Of a stretch of DNA of 64,000 nt, positions 18,957 through 30,479 are shown one piece after another. The translations under genes and the position numbers were made by a program. The stretch is taken from contig CM060953.1 of assembly GCA_030765055.1 (NCBI GenBank), forward strand, positions 9,049,596 through 9,113,595, written 5' to 3'. Each line of letters starts with the position of its first letter. The stretch's first letter is position 1. The notes beneath the pieces were generated by a model, which was not told the DNA's origin, searched no databases, and saw only the letters and a program-made list of their open reading frames with translations. The stretch is from Mantis religiosa. Its lineage: Eukaryota > Arthropoda > Insecta > Mantodea > Mantidae.

Positions 18957-20120
18957 GTATATAAGATTCCTTGTGAATGCAGAAGGGTGAGTGTTGGTCA
19001 AATGGGACACACAGTTGAGGAGAGGTATAAAGAACATCATCACATCTGACTCCTTCAACCACAGAAGTCAACTGTAGTTCAACGTTGTATAGAATATTGT
19101 GACTTTATGGGTTTGTAGAATTAAAAGTCCAATTTGCAGAAATTCAGAATGCTCTTTATTTCCGTAGAAATACACTTTGGTCAACCCTTACAGTAGTAGA
19201 ATTACATAACATACACAAGTACAATCTGCAAGGTTGTCTGCTACACCCATAGAGAGTTCACTTTCAAAACACTGCTGTACATGCACATTTCTCAAGTTCC
19301 ATTTTGACTCTAACTCTACTGGCAATTGCGGCTCCTTTTTATAGCTCACTCATATTTCTAGACGTTTGTAGAATGTTCTCTATTCACTGTTCCAGAAATT
19401 ACCAGACAAAACATGAACCTTTCAGTCATTTAACTTTATCTGTTTCGGTAAGCCTTTTATCTTCGCAGTGCACTATCTGTCCCTTATCTCTGCGCTGAAC
19501 TATCTGTCTCTTTGTGTGCTTAGGCCGCAACAATGCTCGCGACATTATGCTCACAAAATTAATTTAAATAATGCCTAGGTTCTGAAACAGTCGGACAAAC
19601 ATTTTGACAGACATTAAAGAAGCCATCCAGATTAAACTCTATCCATGGAATTTTAATAGAGATGTGGAACTTCTATTGAGTACAGCTTGGGTTTCAGCCA
19701 TAAAATATACTTCAATAGAAATCCTGACTAGATGACGGACCATGTAGGAAACTATAAAACATTGTGAGGTCATAAACCAGCCAGGCTATGTGGTGGGTTG
19801 ACACAAGCCCTACCCACATAAAGAAGGCTATATAAATATGGGAACAATCGGCCAGCTTTTTCATTCAGTTCTTGAAGAAGGCCATGGAGCTTGAAATGGC
19901 CAAAAGCTCAACATTATTAAATTTGACACGGGTGATCACTCATGAAGCTTTGATTAAAAATGTTGCTAAAATTGTTTTACATCATGTATTAAAATTTTCT
20001 TTATTAATGTTCATAATTTTTGAGATTTTTATAATCTGTTATTGAGCATATTTATGTTTTTTAATTTGTAATCTCTGGGATTATAAATAAATATAACAGA
20101 AATTTAAAACTTACATGCCA
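18957..20120 (+). mobile_element. Penelope-like element, 3' part, split by an LTR
   Basis: Bases 18957-19097 encode the GIY-YIG endonuclease start (VYKIPCECRRVSVGQMGHTV, then EERYKEHHHI, a stop, LLQPQKSTVV). An LTR interrupts at 19098-19544. The frame resumes at 19546 with AHKINLNNA and later IKEAIQIKLYPWNFNRD near 19610, the usual C-terminal block of these proteins. Downstream, near 19874-19912, a weak hammerhead-like hairpin (GGCCAT paired with ATGGCC) is followed by an AT-rich tail and an A-run at 20126. Penelope-like elements are retroelements with a reverse transcriptase and a GIY-YIG nuclease; the reverse transcriptase is absent here. Confidence 0.75.
19098..19544 (-). mobile_element. 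Solo LTR (LTR A family) inside the Penelope-like element
   Basis: The plus strand begins TGTGACTTTATGGGTTTG and ends TGCTCGCGACA. The flanks are ATAT (19094-19097) and TTAT (19545-19548), a 4-base duplication with one later change. The Penelope reading frame continues on both sides, which shows the insertion point exactly. Confidence 0.8.
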
Positions 20121-20203
20121 ACCATAAAAAAAAAAAAAAAAACTATGAACAAGAAAAATTTGTAGCTTCTTCTCAATAATAATACAAAAACATCTAAGAA
20201 TAC

Positions 20204-21064
20204 TGTGACAGAGGATGATAAAAGCTTGCTTCAAACTGCTTTATTTCCATCAAAATTGTTAGCTCAATGCTAATGTACAGTCAGCCTCTCTTTTACAAAA
20301 ATGCACCACCTCTCTACAATGTTTCTTATGTCTATGCTGCATTACCCTTTGTTCTGCTAATAATCTTTCTGGCCTATCCACTAGTCTACCTCTGACACAG
20401 AGATACACAGCAATTCTGAACACCACTCTGGTATTAGCACAAAAATTCCTTTGCTCACGTTCTACAGCCTGCTGATTGCTTACCACAGAACCACACTTAT
20501 TGACCTGTGAACTGCTTCCTGCACCATTCCACAGCCTGCTCACTCTTCCCCCATGGATCCGCACTCAATTTGAAACACCACACTGCTACTCTTGTACTGC
20601 TGTCTCACTACTCATTCTCCATGAGCGATTACAGGTCGCCCAGGTGCTCCCGGGTGGTGGACAGAGCGCCACGGTACCTATCCACTATGCGGATTTACCC
20701 ATGCAAGCTTTTTGTCAGTGTTTGTTGATGGAGATGGTTGACCTCTGCTGGTGCTTCTGGTTCGTCTTGCATCAGCTTTTATATACCTGCCAGGTGTGAG
20801 ATATGCTTCCGGAACTAGAAACTTGTCAAAATACAGTTTTGAAAGTTCTTATGTGTAATAATAATATTACTCAATTCTGCCTTGTGGCGTCAGCTACTGG
20901 CTGTGCCTGAAGGTGTGCCTTTCCAGTTCTTCCAGCCATTTAATAAGAGGGCGAGATGATTCCCCCTATTCCTGCTCCTCCTTTGAGGCAGATTTACAAT
21001 GGTGGCTAAGTTGCCTATCTCAATTGTTCCCCTCCAAAACAACTTTGTGTTCGCCAATGTGACA
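20204..21064 (-). mobile_element. Solo LTR (LTR B family)
   Basis: The segment starts TGTGACAGAGG and ends GCCAATGTGACA, so it has TG...CA type ends on both strands. TTTATTTCCATCAAAAT near the start resembles the reverse of a poly(A) signal region. Its first roughly 280 bases match 44876-45150. No clear target duplication is visible. Confidence 0.6.
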
Positions 21065-21353
21065 ATAGTAATTGATAGATTGTTATAAAGATTGCAGTCA
21101 CATATAAGAAAATTTTCATGAAGGAAGACATTGGTTTGTTACAGCTTAAGTCCTCAAAGAGGCTCCTGAATATTTTTGATTATTCATTGAGGTATTATAA
21201 TAAGGTTTAATATGAATTTTGTTTATTTAAATTTATTAATCACTACTTATAAGCAAATTATAAATTACTATACAAAAAAAAATCTCATTTAAGCAAACAG
21301 TTTGTTAAGAGTGATTGGAGGGAGTCATATGAGTGCATACGCTGTTATTGTTG
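21065..21353 (+). other. Intergenic, no recognised feature
   Basis: AT-rich spacer before the microsatellite; nothing is recognised. Confidence 0.5.
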
Positions 21354-21606
<253 letters not shown>

Positions 21607-21972
21607 ATAATATTCATCCTTATTGCCTTATTTACATCTAAGTTTTCTATTTCTATTTTCCTATTAATAAATGTATTTTATACATTAGAGGGATTTTTAA
21701 ATTAATGAGACATTAATGTACAGTAGAAGCCCAAAATAGCGCGGTCCAAAATACCACAGATTTAATGCGGGTAAAAGTATGTCCCCATTAAAAAATATTG
21801 CAGTTCATTATTTTACTTGCTTTATTTTGGAAAGTTGCTATATAAATATTCCGCAAACACAGGTTCTGCAGCATAATTTTCACCACCACTCATGTTGATT
21901 GACACTGGCAGCTGCATTCCAGGAAAGCATAATACTGCAGAATGAAATCACGCCCTGCAGATGGGGAAGGTA

Positions 21973-22888
21973 TAAGGGTAATCCCAAAAGTAAGGTCTCC
22001 AATTTTTTTTTAAATTTAAATAAACGTTTATTTTCAACAAGTATATAGAATTTAAGCTTGAACATTTTAGATACTCATAGTCAACTTGGAAAGCCCAAGT
22101 TTCATCACCTGTGGCTATTGAATCCAAAAGGTTGTCCTTTTCGTCAGCATATCATTGAAGAAATTGGCGAGAAGTTTCAGCACGTTGCCTTGATCTTCTT
22201 TCAGCATAGCATTAAAGAAATTGGTGAGAACTTTCAGTGCGTTGCCTTTTGTGATCTTCTGTCAGCATAGCATTGAAGAAATTGGCGAGAACTTTCAGTG
22301 TGTTGCCTTTCGTGATCTTCTGTCAGCATAGCATTGAAGAAATTGGCGAGAACTTTCAGCACGTTGCCTTTTGTAATCTTCTGTGCATTCTTGGGACCCA
22401 TCTGGCACACACTTTCTGAAATGTCAACTCTTCAGTCGAAGTCCTATGAATGGTGCTTCAAGAAATCTCAGAAATAACAATGCACAGCTCGAGAGTAATG
22501 CGCCGATCTTGAAGCACGATTTGTTCAACCTTTGCAATTGTTTTGCCAGGAATTGATGGTCTCCTGCTTCTTTCCTCGTCGTGAATTTCCGTGTGACCAT
22601 CTGCAAACTCTCTGCAGCACTTGTGCACATTTTTGACATCGACATGGCGTTTTAGTGACGACGAGGTGAAAGATGGGGTTCGTCACTTCAAGGGCATGGC
22701 GGTAGACTGATACAACATGGGCATACAAAAACTGCCACAGCGTTTACAGAAATGAATCGATCAAAATGGTGATTATGTGGAAAAATAGAAAAATGTTCGA
22801 GCTTAAATTCTATGTACCATTTGTTGAAAATAAACGTTTATTTAAATTTAAAAAAAAATTGGAGTCCTTACTTTTGGGATAACCCTCA
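21973..22888 (-). mobile_element. Mariner-type deletion derivative with roughly 100-base inverted repeats
   Basis: The left arm (21973 to about 22068) and right arm (about 22790-22888) are inverted copies. Both contain ATCCCAAAAGTAAGG, TTTAAATTTAAATAAACG and TTTATTTTCAACAA. TA flanks both sides. On the minus strand a transposase N-terminal domain is readable: DVKNVHKCCREFADGH, SRRPSIPGKTIAKVEQIV, then FQKVCARWVPRMHRRLQK. A later GDETW-type scrap lies near 22110. The core between them is gone and replaced by four tandem repeats. Confidence 0.7.
22144..22383. repeat. Four tandem copies of a 61-base unit
   Basis: The unit starts TCAGCATAGCATTGAAGAAA at 22144, 22201, 22262 and 22323. The first copy is 57 bases and the others 61. 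It lies inside the transposase remnant, so the repeat grew from transposase coding sequence. Confidence 0.9.
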
Positions 22889-23453
22889 TACATTATCTGA
22901 GTAGCATACGATGCTAATGCAACAATTCACTTGATGCTGTCCATAACAAGAATGTCTGAAAAACAAATGATGGTGAAGATGACATGGAGGCAGAAGAAAG
23001 CATTCTAAATGTTCATGAAGTGATAAACTCATTTAAACAATGAGATTCTTTGGATAGCAAGGCAAAGTAAAATCAAACAGCATTCATCTCCTGTGTCTTG
23101 CTGCAATACACAAAGAAAAAACTTAGTGCATCAGTGCATCAAGTAAAACTTAGGAAAAACTAGGTTGGTGTACAATATGTACAGTGGAATATAAATTAAA
23201 ATTGATTACAGGATGGAATACATCTTCCAGCATAACAGGTGAGTAATCTTAAAAGTATTGTGATATATTTATCTTATATATGAGAGTTTAATAGTGTTTT
23301 GTAATTTATTATTACTGCATATTTCTGTCCTCTAACTGGACGGGATTGATTTTTGTCCCTTCTGGTGTTACATCTGTATATATCACGGTAAGATTATAAC
23401 GTAGGGTTAAAGGATGTCCCACAAAAACCATGTTATTTTGGGCTACTACTGTA

Positions 23454-24240
23454 TTAAAGTTTATTAATTTTAATACTATGTATGTAAATGCCAAATTTGA
23501 CTGTATTGAATTGTAATAAAGAATATTTTTGGATGTCATTATTTAATTGCACTTCTCTGTTGTCTAAATTGTTCTGTTTTTATTCATTTGATGTATTCGT
23601 GTCACCTGTATTGTCAGGTAGATGTTTTAAACTAAAAGTATTCCATTCTTAAGGTAATACATTTAGTTTCTTTACCATGTGTAGAGTTACGTAGAGTAGA
23701 GGAGGTAAAAATACGTAGCAGGCAAGACTTTACGTTATAGGAATTTTGTGGTTTCCAAAAGTTCAGTTGCCAATACTTTGTATCAGTCAAGTCCTGTTGA
23801 AGAAGATACTGAACAGGTGAAGTTTGGTTGTGTGCTGTCATTTCATTTTCTTACAATCAGGTAAGTTCTTTTTTGGCTTGTTTTGATGTAATTTTGTATA
23901 ATTTTTGAATCAGTACTAATTAAAATACACTTACCTTCTTAAAATGTATGGCTGTGCAAAACGTTTTCTTTCAGCTTTACAAAAGACAGAAATAATTCTT
24001 CCTACCATGTGTATTTAGAAGGCAGCACCATTTTGTGAATGACAATGAGCCAGTTGGTCAAAAGTTTGCATACTGTGACTGCATAGGTTACATAGATTCG
24101 GAAATCTGGTTTGCAGAACAACATTTACTGCAGTTAAAAGACGTGAAATGGACAATCAGCTGTGTTCGAGGCTGACTCAGTGTTTTGCTGCAGGAAAACA
24201 AATGAAAGAAATCACTGTGGTACACTTCAATCGTAAACTG
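23454..24240 (+). other. Intergenic, no recognised feature
   Basis: AT-rich sequence; no repeat or coding signal is recognised. Confidence 0.45.
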
Positions 24241-24455
24241 TCGCAATAACCAACAAACAACTGCTGCTATAACACCTTGCGGGTATTTATACCTCCCCAG
24301 CCATTGTTACTAGAAAGCCGCAGACCTTCCGAGAACTTTAGCAGCAGCAATAATGGGCAGAATGTTCTGGAGCTTCTCTCTGTCTCTTTCTCTCCTGCCC
24401 AAGCGCCCAGCTCCGGCTTGTGGCAGCAGCACAACAATGCCACATGGTGACAATA
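24241..24455 (-). mobile_element. LTR-like fragment
   Basis: The plus strand ends ACAACAATGCCACATGGTGACA, close to the end of the LTR at 16891 (AAACAATGCCTCGTGACA). It also has a similar CT-rich block (CTCTGTCTCTTTCTCTC). The other end is not clear, so this is a low-confidence family assignment. Confidence 0.4.
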
Positions 24456-24610
24456 CTTTGCTGAGGCATAAAATTGCTTGCAAAAGTTTGTTCATTTATT
24501 AGTTTGCCTTTAAGTTCTTCAAGAGTGGTTTATATAAAAGGTTTATAGAGGAATTACATAAATGTATAATGTTTAATTATATTTATTCTCTTAAATTTTA
24601 TTTGTTTATT

Positions 24611-24840
24611 GATAGTCAACATGAAAAATTCAATGCCATGGCCGGGATTTGAACCACGGATCTCCTGGTTTCTGTCCAGTTGCTCTAACCCACTGAGCTA
24701 CCATGGCCAACTTGCCATCATGACATCAAATTCTCCATTTGACTCGTATATTTGCTGGTAAATCACTAGGGGCTTTCGCATTCAAGATAAACCATTTGTG
24801 GTGACTTACTATCGTAAGTACTTGAGCTAATTGCACTGAG
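24611..24840 (-). mobile_element. SINE B, near full length
   Basis: On the minus strand it reads CTTACGATAGTAAGTCACC, then a body, then a tRNA-like part with A box (TAGCTCAGTGGGTTAGAGC) and B box (GGTTCAAATCCCGGCC), ending TTTTTCATGTTGACTATC. It is uninterrupted and serves as the empty site for the mariner at 39559-40882. Confidence 0.75.
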
Positions 24841-26872
24841 TTTGACTCAATGTTGTAGGACACTGGAATTTCAAGGCTTTTAGGATTCAAATGTGTTTTC
24901 AGTGAAGAAGAAGTAGAAAGAATAGATTGAGCTTCAAAGATATGGAGACTACTGAATCTAATGGCTTAAAGCAAAGAAGTGTAAAACAAAGTTGGCTCTG
25001 AAGTTTTAACACTTACAGAACACAAGGACCAAATGCAATGGCTCTTCAGAAAAAATGTATGTTTTATGCTTTTGAAGAGAAATCCTGACTTAGTGTTGTT
25101 CATGCCAAGGATTGTCACACAATGCCTGCTCCAGCTGGGTAAGAGGATCTCAATTTGCTAAACATTAAGGTCTGTTATCTAATAACTATTTAAAATACAT
25201 TTTTTTCACCATATCTCACTTTATAAATAGCTATAAAAAATTGAGCATAAAATTTACCTAATTTTGATCCGCCTTTTGCAGTACCTTTTGGGCAAACGTA
25301 TGTTTTTGTAATTGTTTAGAAATTCATTTGTTGTGCATTTCATATTAGAAGAAGCCAGTCAAATGAAAGGTAAATAAATAGTTAACATTTCTAAACTCTG
25401 AACGAATTATATATTAAAATGAAGTGAACGGTTTTGTCCCTCTCTACCGTAGAGTTTAAGATAACATAAATGTGCTATGGCCAGTAATGGAGTTCTCTGT
25501 ACACTGTTCTCAATGTAGGGTATAGTACCAATCTGTGTTCGTTTATAAGCCAAGTGTTAAGTAGGAAGATGTTGTTCAGTTAGCTTATGCGTATATAGCC
25601 AAGTGGTGAACTGGAACAGCCTGGTTTGAATCCTTGTTTACTTTTCAAAATAAATGCCACATTAGAAGTAGTTCTAAAGTGCAATGGTAAGGTAATATTG
25701 GATGTCTTAATTCTTCAGTTATAGGGCACTGCTATGGTTCTGTACCCCTGGAATTGTTCATGATCTGTATTGGCTTTTGCAATGTCAGAACGCAAACATA
25801 AGATGTCTCCTTACTGGATACACCATGTCTCAGGTCGCAAGAACACTTGAAGTGGCTATATCTTGGCCATCACGTGGGAGAATAAGTTTGAGATTTCCTC
25901 AGCGGACATTGCACTTCTAGAACCCCATCAGTAGGTGTTAATAATTAGAATTCTAATTTCTCAGGATGTGGAACTGCATTTGATTTCAGCAAGGTTCTGC
26001 TTGATCATCAGCCTAACAAAAGAATCATACATTGTCACATTGTATTTGCAGAAGAAAATGTCAAGAATAACAGGTTTAAGGGTATGTTCACAGACAAGGT
26101 AACATTTTCATAAAAAATGGAAGGAATATAATAGTTTGACACCCCAAAGGAAAATATTACGACACAAAATAATGACACAAATAGATCGCAAGGTCACGTA
26201 TCTGTAATGGATGTCCTCATGGCACCTTAAATAGTCAGCAGGATAAGGAAATCCTCATGGTTTCTTCTATAAGGAGAACATTTTCTGAAGCAATCATGAA
26301 TAATCATCATGTTTCCAGAAGTCAATAGGGTTCAAAGGCAAAATATTGTAAAGATTAATTGGTCATCTTGCTCATTAAGTTTGAATTGCTCAATAAGTTT
26401 GAAAATGTGGAGGATGAAATGAAGACGATTTTAGAGTTAAATTCGTCCTCAAAAGTGGTTTTACTTGAGAAAATTTGAATAAACTTTTGACAAAGCATCA
26501 ACTACCATTGAATGAAGGCAGTTACACACGCCCGATATCAAAACATTTTGCATTTTATTTACTTATTTCATATTTAGTTTGAGGCCGAAAAGGAGAGTGT
26601 TTAAGTGTGAGCATAAGTGCCTTGAAATTAAGTAAGTCTCAGCAACTTTAAATATGTATCATATATATTACGTTTTTCGTATTTAAAAAAGAATGGGATA
26701 CGAACTTTGGTAGGTCTAGTAACTGCATAGCTACTGCTTCAGTAGCTGGCACCCAATATGAAAGGAAAATAGGACGAAGCTAAAGGCATACCTCAACATA
26801 TACCAATATGAACAAACCGCGGAAACGTTTTGAACTTGCAGGGTCTACCTTTTTTTATCTGTTTTGTTGACT
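24841..26872 (+). other. Intergenic, no recognised feature
   Basis: About 2 kb of AT-rich sequence. I looked for exons, transposase blocks and tandem repeats and found none I can support. Confidence 0.45.
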
Positions 26873-29056
26873 ATATTACCTGACTGACGAATCAGTACGT
26901 TGTTATGGGAGGTCGCTGGTTTAGGGAGATTAGAGAAGACGGGAATATAGTACAGTACAGTCTGACCATCAGTACAGCGTACGTAACACGACGTATATTG
27001 TATTACCTGTCTGACGAATGAGTGTAGTTGTTATGGGAGGTCGCTGGTTTAGGGAGATCAGAGAAGACGGGAATATAGTACAGTACAGTCTGACCATCAG
27101 TACAGCGTACGTAACACGACGTATATTGTATTACCTGTCTGACGAATGAGTGTAGTTGTTATGGGAGGTCGCTGGTTTAGGGAGATCAGAGAAGACGGGA
27201 ATATAGTACAGTACAGTCTGACCATCAGTACAGCGTACGTAACACGACGTATATTGTATTACCTGTCTGACGAATGAGTATAGTTGTTATGGGAGGTCGC
27301 TGGTTTAGGGAGATCAGAGAAGACGGGAATATAGTACAGTACAGTCTGACCATCAGTACACAGCGTACGTAACACGACGTATATTGTATTACCTGTCTGA
27401 CGAATGAGTACAGTTGTTATGGGAGGTCGCTGGTTTAGGGAGATCAGAGAAGACGGGAATATAGTACAGTACAGTCTGACCATCAGTACAGCGTACGTAA
27501 CACGACGTATATTGTATTACCTGTTTGACGAATGAGTACAGTTGTTATGTGAGATCGCTCGGTTTAGAGAGATCAGAGAAGACGGGAATATAGTACAGTA
27601 CAGTCTGAGCAGCAGTACAGCGTACGTAACACGACGTATATTGTATTACCTGTCTGACGAATGAGTACAGTTATGGGAGGTCGCTGGTTTAGAGAGATCA
27701 GAGAAGACGGGAATATAGTACAGTACAGTCTGACCATCAGTACACAGCGTACGTAACACGACGTATATTGTATTACCTGTCTGACGAATGAGTACAGTTA
27801 TGGGAGGTCGCTGGTTTAGGGAGATCAGAGAAGACGGGAATATAGTACAGTACAGTCTGACCATCAGTACACAGCGTACGTAACACGACGTATATTGTAT
27901 TACCTGTCTGACGAATGAGTATAGTTGTTATGAGAGTTCGCTCGGTTTAGAGAGATCAGAGAAGACGGGAATATAGTACAGTACAGTCTGACCATCAGTA
28001 CAGCGTACGTAACACGACGTATATTGTATTACCTGTTTGACGAATGAGTACAGTTGTTATGTGAGATCGCTCGGTTTAGAGAGATCAGAGAAGACGGGAA
28101 TATAGTACAGTACAGTCTGAGCAGCAGTACAGCGTACGTAACACGACGTATATTGTATTACCTGTTTGACGAATGAGTACAGTTGTTATGTGAGATCGCT
28201 CGGTTTAGAGAGATCAGAGAAGACGGGAATATAGTACAGTACAGTCTGAGCAGCAGTACAGCGTACGTAACACGACGTATATTGTATTACCTGTCTGACG
28301 AATGAGTATAGTTGTTATGAGAGATCGCTCAGTTTAGAGAGATCAGAGAAGACGGGAATATAGTACAGTACAGTCTGAGCAGCAGTACAGCGTACGTAAC
28401 ACGACGTATATTGTATTACCTGTTTGACGAATGAGTACAGTTGTTATGTGAGATCGCTCGGTTTAGAGAGATCAGAGAAGACGGCAATATAGTACAGTAC
28501 AGTCTGAGCAGCAGTACAGCGTACGTAACACGACGTATATTGTATTACCTGTCTGACGAATGAGTACAGTTGTTATGTGAGATCGCTCAGTTTAGAGAGA
28601 TCAGAGAAGACGGGAATATAGTACAGTACAGTCTGAGCAGCAGTACAGCGTACGTAACACGACGTATATTGTATTACCTGTCTGACGAATGAGTATAGTT
28701 GTTATGAGAGTTCGCTCGGTTTAGAGAGATCAGAGAAGACGGGATTATAGTACAGTACAGTCTGACCATCAGTACAGCGAGCGTAACACGACGTATATTG
28801 TATTACCTGTTTGACGAATGAGTACAGTTGTTATGTGAGATCGCTCGGTTTAGAGAGATCAGAGAAGACGGGAATATAGTACAGTACAGTCTGACCATCA
28901 GTACAGCGAGCGTAACACGACGTATATTGTATTACCTGTTTGACGAATGAGTACAGTTGTTATGTGAGATCGCTCGGTTTAGAGAGATCAGAGAAGACGG
29001 GAATATAGTACAGTACAGTCTGAGTAGCAGTACAGCGTACGTAACACGACGTATAT
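26873..29056. repeat. Satellite of about 17 copies of a 128-base unit
   Basis: The unit starts TTACCTGTCTGACGAATGAG and ends CACGACGTATATTGTA. Spacing is 128 bases, with occasional 130 (an extra AC in CAGTACACAGCG) or 126. Two subtypes alternate: GGGAGGTCGCTGGTTTAGGG in the left copies, and GAGATCGCTCGGTTTAGAGA mostly in the right copies. Minus-strand open frames across it are only the repeat read through. The right flank belongs to a dispersed repeat that also occurs at 62205-62535. Confidence 0.95.
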
Positions 29057-29335
29057 TTTAGTTCTTACTAAATGAAATCCCACTTCTTTAAGTATTCTCC
29101 AGAATGTGTCCTTGCCTTCAAAAGTGGTCTTTTCTTGAACGACATCTTGAGTTTACGTTCTGTAAGAATTTCTCTTCTTTGTTCGTAAAACTCAAGAAAA
29201 GTTCTGAACACAACACATTTGAATTTTGAACCTCTTTCACTAATTTATATACAGTTCTTCCAGTGCCAATGTAGCATTATTTAACATAATTATTAGACCT
29301 TTAGGTTTCTCTTTTGTATTCATTCTCCAGACAGG
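29057..29335 (+). repeat. Dispersed repeat, copy 1 (flanks the satellite)
   Basis: It shares with 62205-62535 the blocks TTTCTCTTCT, TGTTCGTAAAACTC, ACTTTGAATTTTGAAC or CATTTGAATTTTGAAC, ATAATTAGACCTTTA and GTTTCTCTT. The family is not recognised and shows no coding signal. Confidence 0.65.
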
Positions 29336-29739
29336 TTGCATGTACGGAAGGCTCGCATTACTGTATTCATCATCTGATGTGACTTATCTATGGAGGACGT
29401 AAATTAAAGGTCAGGAATTCCGCATATAATAAGATTTTATTGAATGAGGTAAACATTGTTGCATCATAGTCTTGTGTATCGTTTATGTGCGAACCCAATG
29501 GTAATCTACATTTTCACAAATGACTAAGCACTGACAATGTGATGTGGGGCTGTGACACACTGTTGCTTATAATTAACGGGAGTGCTATTTTTGTTCATAT
29601 GAGTAGTCCCAAGTATGCGGTTCGTTCCGCCAATTTTCTCGCGAGAACGTATACTAACATAGACTTGGCTTAGCTCCACGGTACTTCCTGAAAACTGCAT
29701 TTGAGCCACTATTCATTCGAACACATCTTTTCACTTTCA
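29336..29739 (+). other. Intergenic, no recognised feature
   Basis: AT-rich spacer; nothing is recognised. Confidence 0.45.
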
Positions 29740-30080
29740 CTGAAACATGTTAAAATTTCTGCGGATATCAGTGGCGGCGAAGCGTGCAATGGACCGCTGG
29801 AAGCACCGCTTCCCCAAGAATTTCGGGAGAAAAAGAAGAAAATTCATGTCAAACAATATTTTATTTTCTCTGGATACATTTTGAAAACTTATTGGCAAAC
29901 ATTGGCGGTGCTGCGGACAGTTGGATTGCAGCTTAGATTCGAGTGACCAGGTCCGCGAACTCATTCAATACTGTATTTACGCATTCGTAACTTTGAATAT
30001 CATACTTCGTATGTTTCCGGAAGCACTCGTGACCTTCCATAGTTAGGAAACACTGACAGATTTTTTCGCTTGAAGTCTGT
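29740..30080 (+). repeat. Dispersed repeat, paired with 39070-39355
   Basis: The two loci share AAGAAAATTCATG, CAAACAATA, GCTTAGATT, TTTACGCATTCGTAAC and GAAACACTGACA or GAAGCACTGACA. Identity is moderate. I do not recognise the family and see no coding frame shared by both. Confidence 0.6.
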
Positions 30081-30479
30081 TAGGCGTGTGAAGAAAAATT
30101 TTTCTTTTGTTTTATGTGACGCTTTTAAATATAACTAAGTATATTTCAGTAGCATTAGCAATAGTATGTACGTGGATTGGTGACAAATAGGAAATGTTTG
30201 TGAAGTTTTAAAGTTATTAGCAAAAGTATGTGGATTGCATACGTTCTCCTTTTTAGGCTAATAGTTGCGGTATGGGCCAGGGAACGTCTGAGTGGAGAGG
30301 GGAAGCTTGTAGTGTGAGCAGTCCTGTAATACAAGAAGGGCCTACGTGTGACTACACAATAGAAAGATTACTGAAGTGTAGCCTTAGATCTTTGCCATAA
30401 TTCTCTCTTATTTTAATGAACACTAGATATTATTTGAAGCTTCACTTGCTTTGAAAGCACGCTTCGCCACCCAAAAGAG
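30081..30479 (+). other. Intergenic, no recognised feature
   Basis: No feature is recognised. Confidence 0.45.

Larger units (their letters stand above)
21721..23451 (+). mobile_element. pogo/Tigger-like transposon, internally deleted, with nested element
   Basis: The left end is CAGTAGAAGCCCAAAATA at 21721-21738, and the right end is the imperfect complement TATTTTGGGCTACTACTG ending at 23451. TA flanks both sides (21719-21720 and 23452-23453). Between 22925 and 23150 the plus strand has a weak acidic coding trace (DDGEDDMEAEES, then NVHEVINSF) like the tail of a pogo-type transposase. Most of the rest is occupied by the nested element at 21973-22888. Confidence 0.6.

Noticed and set aside
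27259..27864. Minus-strand frames with a repeated MVRLYCTIFPSSL block
   Set aside because: They are the 128-base satellite read through two units. Frames break at each length variant, so there is no selection for coding.
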